A DNA stretch of 64,000 nt from Pseudomonas sp. URMO17WK12:I2 (lineage in GTDB: Bacteria > Pseudomonadota > Gammaproteobacteria > Pseudomonadales > Pseudomonadaceae), in NCBI RefSeq assembly GCF_003253735.1, contig NZ_QKYW01000001.1, positions 248,001 through 312,000 of the forward strand, given 5' to 3'. This document shows, piece after piece, positions 62,563-64,000 of this stretch (the stretch's first letter is position 1; every line of letters begins with the position of its first letter). Made by a program: the position numbers and the translations under genes. Under the pieces are notes generated by a model. That model was not told where the DNA came from. It did no database searches and saw only the letters and a program-made list of their open reading frames with translations.

Positions 62563-63273
62563 GTGACCAGTTCCACCCCGCGCTACAAGGCCATCGAGGA
62601 TTTTCTGCTCGAGCGCATCGGCAACGGTGACTACCCGCTGCATCACCAAATTCCCCCAGAAGAGCAGCTAGCCCGGGATTTCTCGGTCAGCCGCATGACC
62701 GCCAACAAGGCCATCAACAACCTGGTGCAGCAGGGCTATCTGATCCGCCAGGCGGGCCTGGGCACCTTCGTTACCGACCGCAAGTCCGAGTCGTCACTGC
62801 ACGAGGTGATGAACATCGCCGCCGAGGTGCGCGCCCGTGGCCACGCCTACACCAACCGCATCCTGCGCAGCGAAGCGCTGGCCGCCGATGACGAAGTGGC
62901 GCTGCGCCTGGGTCTGCGCATCGGCGCCGAGGTGTTTCACAGCATCCTCGTGCACCTGGAAGATGGCGTGCCGATCCAGCTCGAGGATCGCTTCGTCAAT
63001 CCGCGCTGGGTGCCCCATTACCTGAGCAGCGACTTCTCGAAGCAGACCCCCAACGAAGTGCTGGTCGCCAGCTGCCCGATCAGTGACGTGGAGCATGTGG
63101 TCGAGGCCGTGCACGCCGACGCCCGTACCGCGGAATGGCTGGATATAGCTCCGGGCGCTGCCTGCCTGTCGATGATCCGCCGCACCTGGTCGGACGAGCA
63201 CCTGATCAGCTACGTGCGCCTGCTTCACCCGGGCGAACGCTACAAGCTGCGCTCGAGCACCAAGCACCGCTGA
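62563..63273 (+). CDS. hutC: Histidine utilisation repressor HutC (GntR family, HutC subfamily)
   Basis: A 236-residue regulator starting at GTG with AAGGAG 6 bp upstream. The winged HTH is in residues about 8-75 (QIPPEEQLARDFSVSRMTAN and LVQQGYLIRQAGLGTFVTDR). The UTRA ligand domain follows (FHSILVHLEDGVPIQLEDRF; FSKQTPNEVLVASCPISDVE). It represses hut until urocanate binds, presumably at the two TGTATATACA sites before hutI. Here it is last in the cluster and co-directional, so it may be co-transcribed and autoregulated. Confidence 0.94.
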   Translation: MTSSTPRYKAIEDFLLERIGNGDYPLHHQIPPEEQLARDFSVSRMTANKAINNLVQQGYLIRQAGLGTFVTDRKSESSLHEVMNIAAEVRARGHAYTNRILRSEALAADDEVALRLGLRIGAEVFHSILVHLEDGVPIQLEDRFVNPRWVPHYLSSDFSKQTPNEVLVASCPISDVEHVVEAVHADARTAEWLDIAPGAACLSMIRRTWSDEHLISYVRLLHPGERYKLRSSTKHR

Positions 63274-64000
63274 TCAGAGGCGAAAATGCTGATGAATGGC
63301 CTGGGCCAACAGCTCCAGGGCTTCGTCGTGCTGCGCCTGGGCCGAGCGCAGGAACACCACCTCGTGCTCGGCCGCTTCGGGTAGCGCCTCGACGATGCGC
63401 ATGGCGCTGCTCATCTTCGCGCGATCCATCAGGGTAATCGCCAACCCCGATTCGACGCAGGCCCTGATGGCCTGGCTGGATGGGCTCTCGAGTACCACCC
63501 GCCAGCTGTGACCCGCCGCTTTCAGCGATTCCAGCATCAGGCTGCGATATGGGCAGTCGGCCGCGTGGATGGCCAGCGGCAGCGTCCCGTTCCATGCCTG
63601 GGGATAGGACGCCGCCGCGACCCATACCGGCGTTGTGGCGACCAGCACCTGGGCCCTGGGCTCGCGCTGCCCCAGCGGCAGGGTGAGCACCGCACCGTGC
63701 AGCTTGCCGGCCAGCACCTGGTCGCGCAGCGTATAGCTGGAGGCGGTCTTCACCTCCAGTACCACATTGGGCCAGGCCGCCGCGAAGATCGGCAGGATGT
63801 CGCGGATCACATGGGCGGCGTACTCGTCGGGTATCCCCAGGCGGATGCGCCCGACCAACCGCGGCCCGTGCAGCTCGGCGAGCACCCGGTCGTGGGTGTT
63901 GAGCAGTTCGCTGGTCGAGTGCAGCAGCCGCTTGCCAAGGGCCGTCAGGCTTACCGACTGGTTGTCACGATCGAACAGGCGGCCACCGGCGACCGTCTCC
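63274..64000 (-). CDS. LysR-type transcriptional regulator, partial (effector domain)
   Basis: The C-terminal 241 residues of a LysR regulator; the 5' end lies beyond the right edge. LTALGKRLLHSTSELL is the linker helix after the missing HTH domain. GRIRLGIPDEYAAHVIRDIL starts the substrate-binding fold, and ESGLAITLMDRAKMS and IRACVE are typical later elements. It is convergent with hutC, with its stop directly behind the hutC stop. The target is unknown, since the divergent neighbour is outside the window. Confidence 0.88.
   Translation of the reverse strand, partial: ETVAGGRLFDRDNQSVSLTALGKRLLHSTSELLNTHDRVLAELHGPRLVGRIRLGIPDEYAAHVIRDILPIFAAAWPNVVLEVKTASSYTLRDQVLAGKLHGAVLTLPLGQREPRAQVLVATTPVWVAAASYPQAWNGTLPLAIHAADCPYRSLMLESLKAAGHSWRVVLESPSSQAIRACVESGLAITLMDRAKMSSAMRIVEALPEAAEHEVVFLRSAQAQHDEALELLAQAIHQHFRL

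Overview
The window is GC-rich, gene-dense chromosomal DNA from a gammaproteobacterium, almost certainly Pseudomonas in the broad sense. The evidence is the histidine-utilisation (hut) cluster with a HutC-type regulator, a plsB close to the Pseudomonas form, a PrfH/RtcB pair, RND efflux genes and Pseudomonas-type dispersed palindromic repeats with a TGTGGGAGCG core. No rRNA, tRNA or CRISPR array was seen.

Layout. 1-4.0 kb: a small-molecule (probably carbohydrate) catabolic operon (MFS transporter, TIM-barrel isomerase, Gfo/Idh oxidoreductase) divergent from its LacI regulator, with a perfect 16-bp palindrome between them. 4.0-7.4 kb: a membrane metallophosphoesterase, a MobA-like/XdhC pair for molybdenum enzymes and a small hypothetical protein. 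7.5-14.1 kb: a single-domain response regulator, a NIT-domain chemoreceptor, a GFA protein, an AEC transporter, a CitMHS citrate transporter and a TerC protein. 14.2-18.5 kb: a class II HDAC-like deacetylase, an MFS transporter, an outer-membrane protein and a LuxR regulator, probably one catabolic unit. 18.7-20.7 kb: rtcB-prfH, a predicted ribosome-repair pair, preceded by a promoter and a 13-residue leader ORF. 21.0-24.1 kb: a Na/Pi cotransporter and an M16 peptidase.

24.1-45 kb is the accessory part. It begins with a 1.5-kb insertion bounded by 225-bp direct repeats of the M16 gene's 3' end. AT-richer DNA follows, carrying a wrecked REP-associated transposase (RAYT), several copies of a GGGGTCAGAGTCATTGAT-type repeat, and a row of immunity-like genes. 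One of these lies 11 bp behind a severed deaminase-toxin tail. The row leads into a two-partner secretion/contact-dependent inhibition locus read leftward: TpsB, then a 3930-residue TpsA/CdiA-like exoprotein ending in a GHSQGG serine-hydrolase domain, then an overlapping lipoprotein gene that is the likely immunity factor. The downstream row looks like an archive of displaced toxin-immunity modules.

45.4-50 kb returns to core genes (plsB, a peptidoglycan-binding lipoprotein, a DUF4197 protein). 50.1-55.1 kb holds an RND pump, its adaptor and a divergent TetR regulator; a second GFA gene follows. 55.6-63.3 kb is hutI-hutG-yjiH-hutU-hutH-hutC, with two HutC-type palindromes 85 bp apart. HutG is the arginase-like formimidoylglutamase, implying the four-enzyme route. 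The window ends inside a LysR gene.
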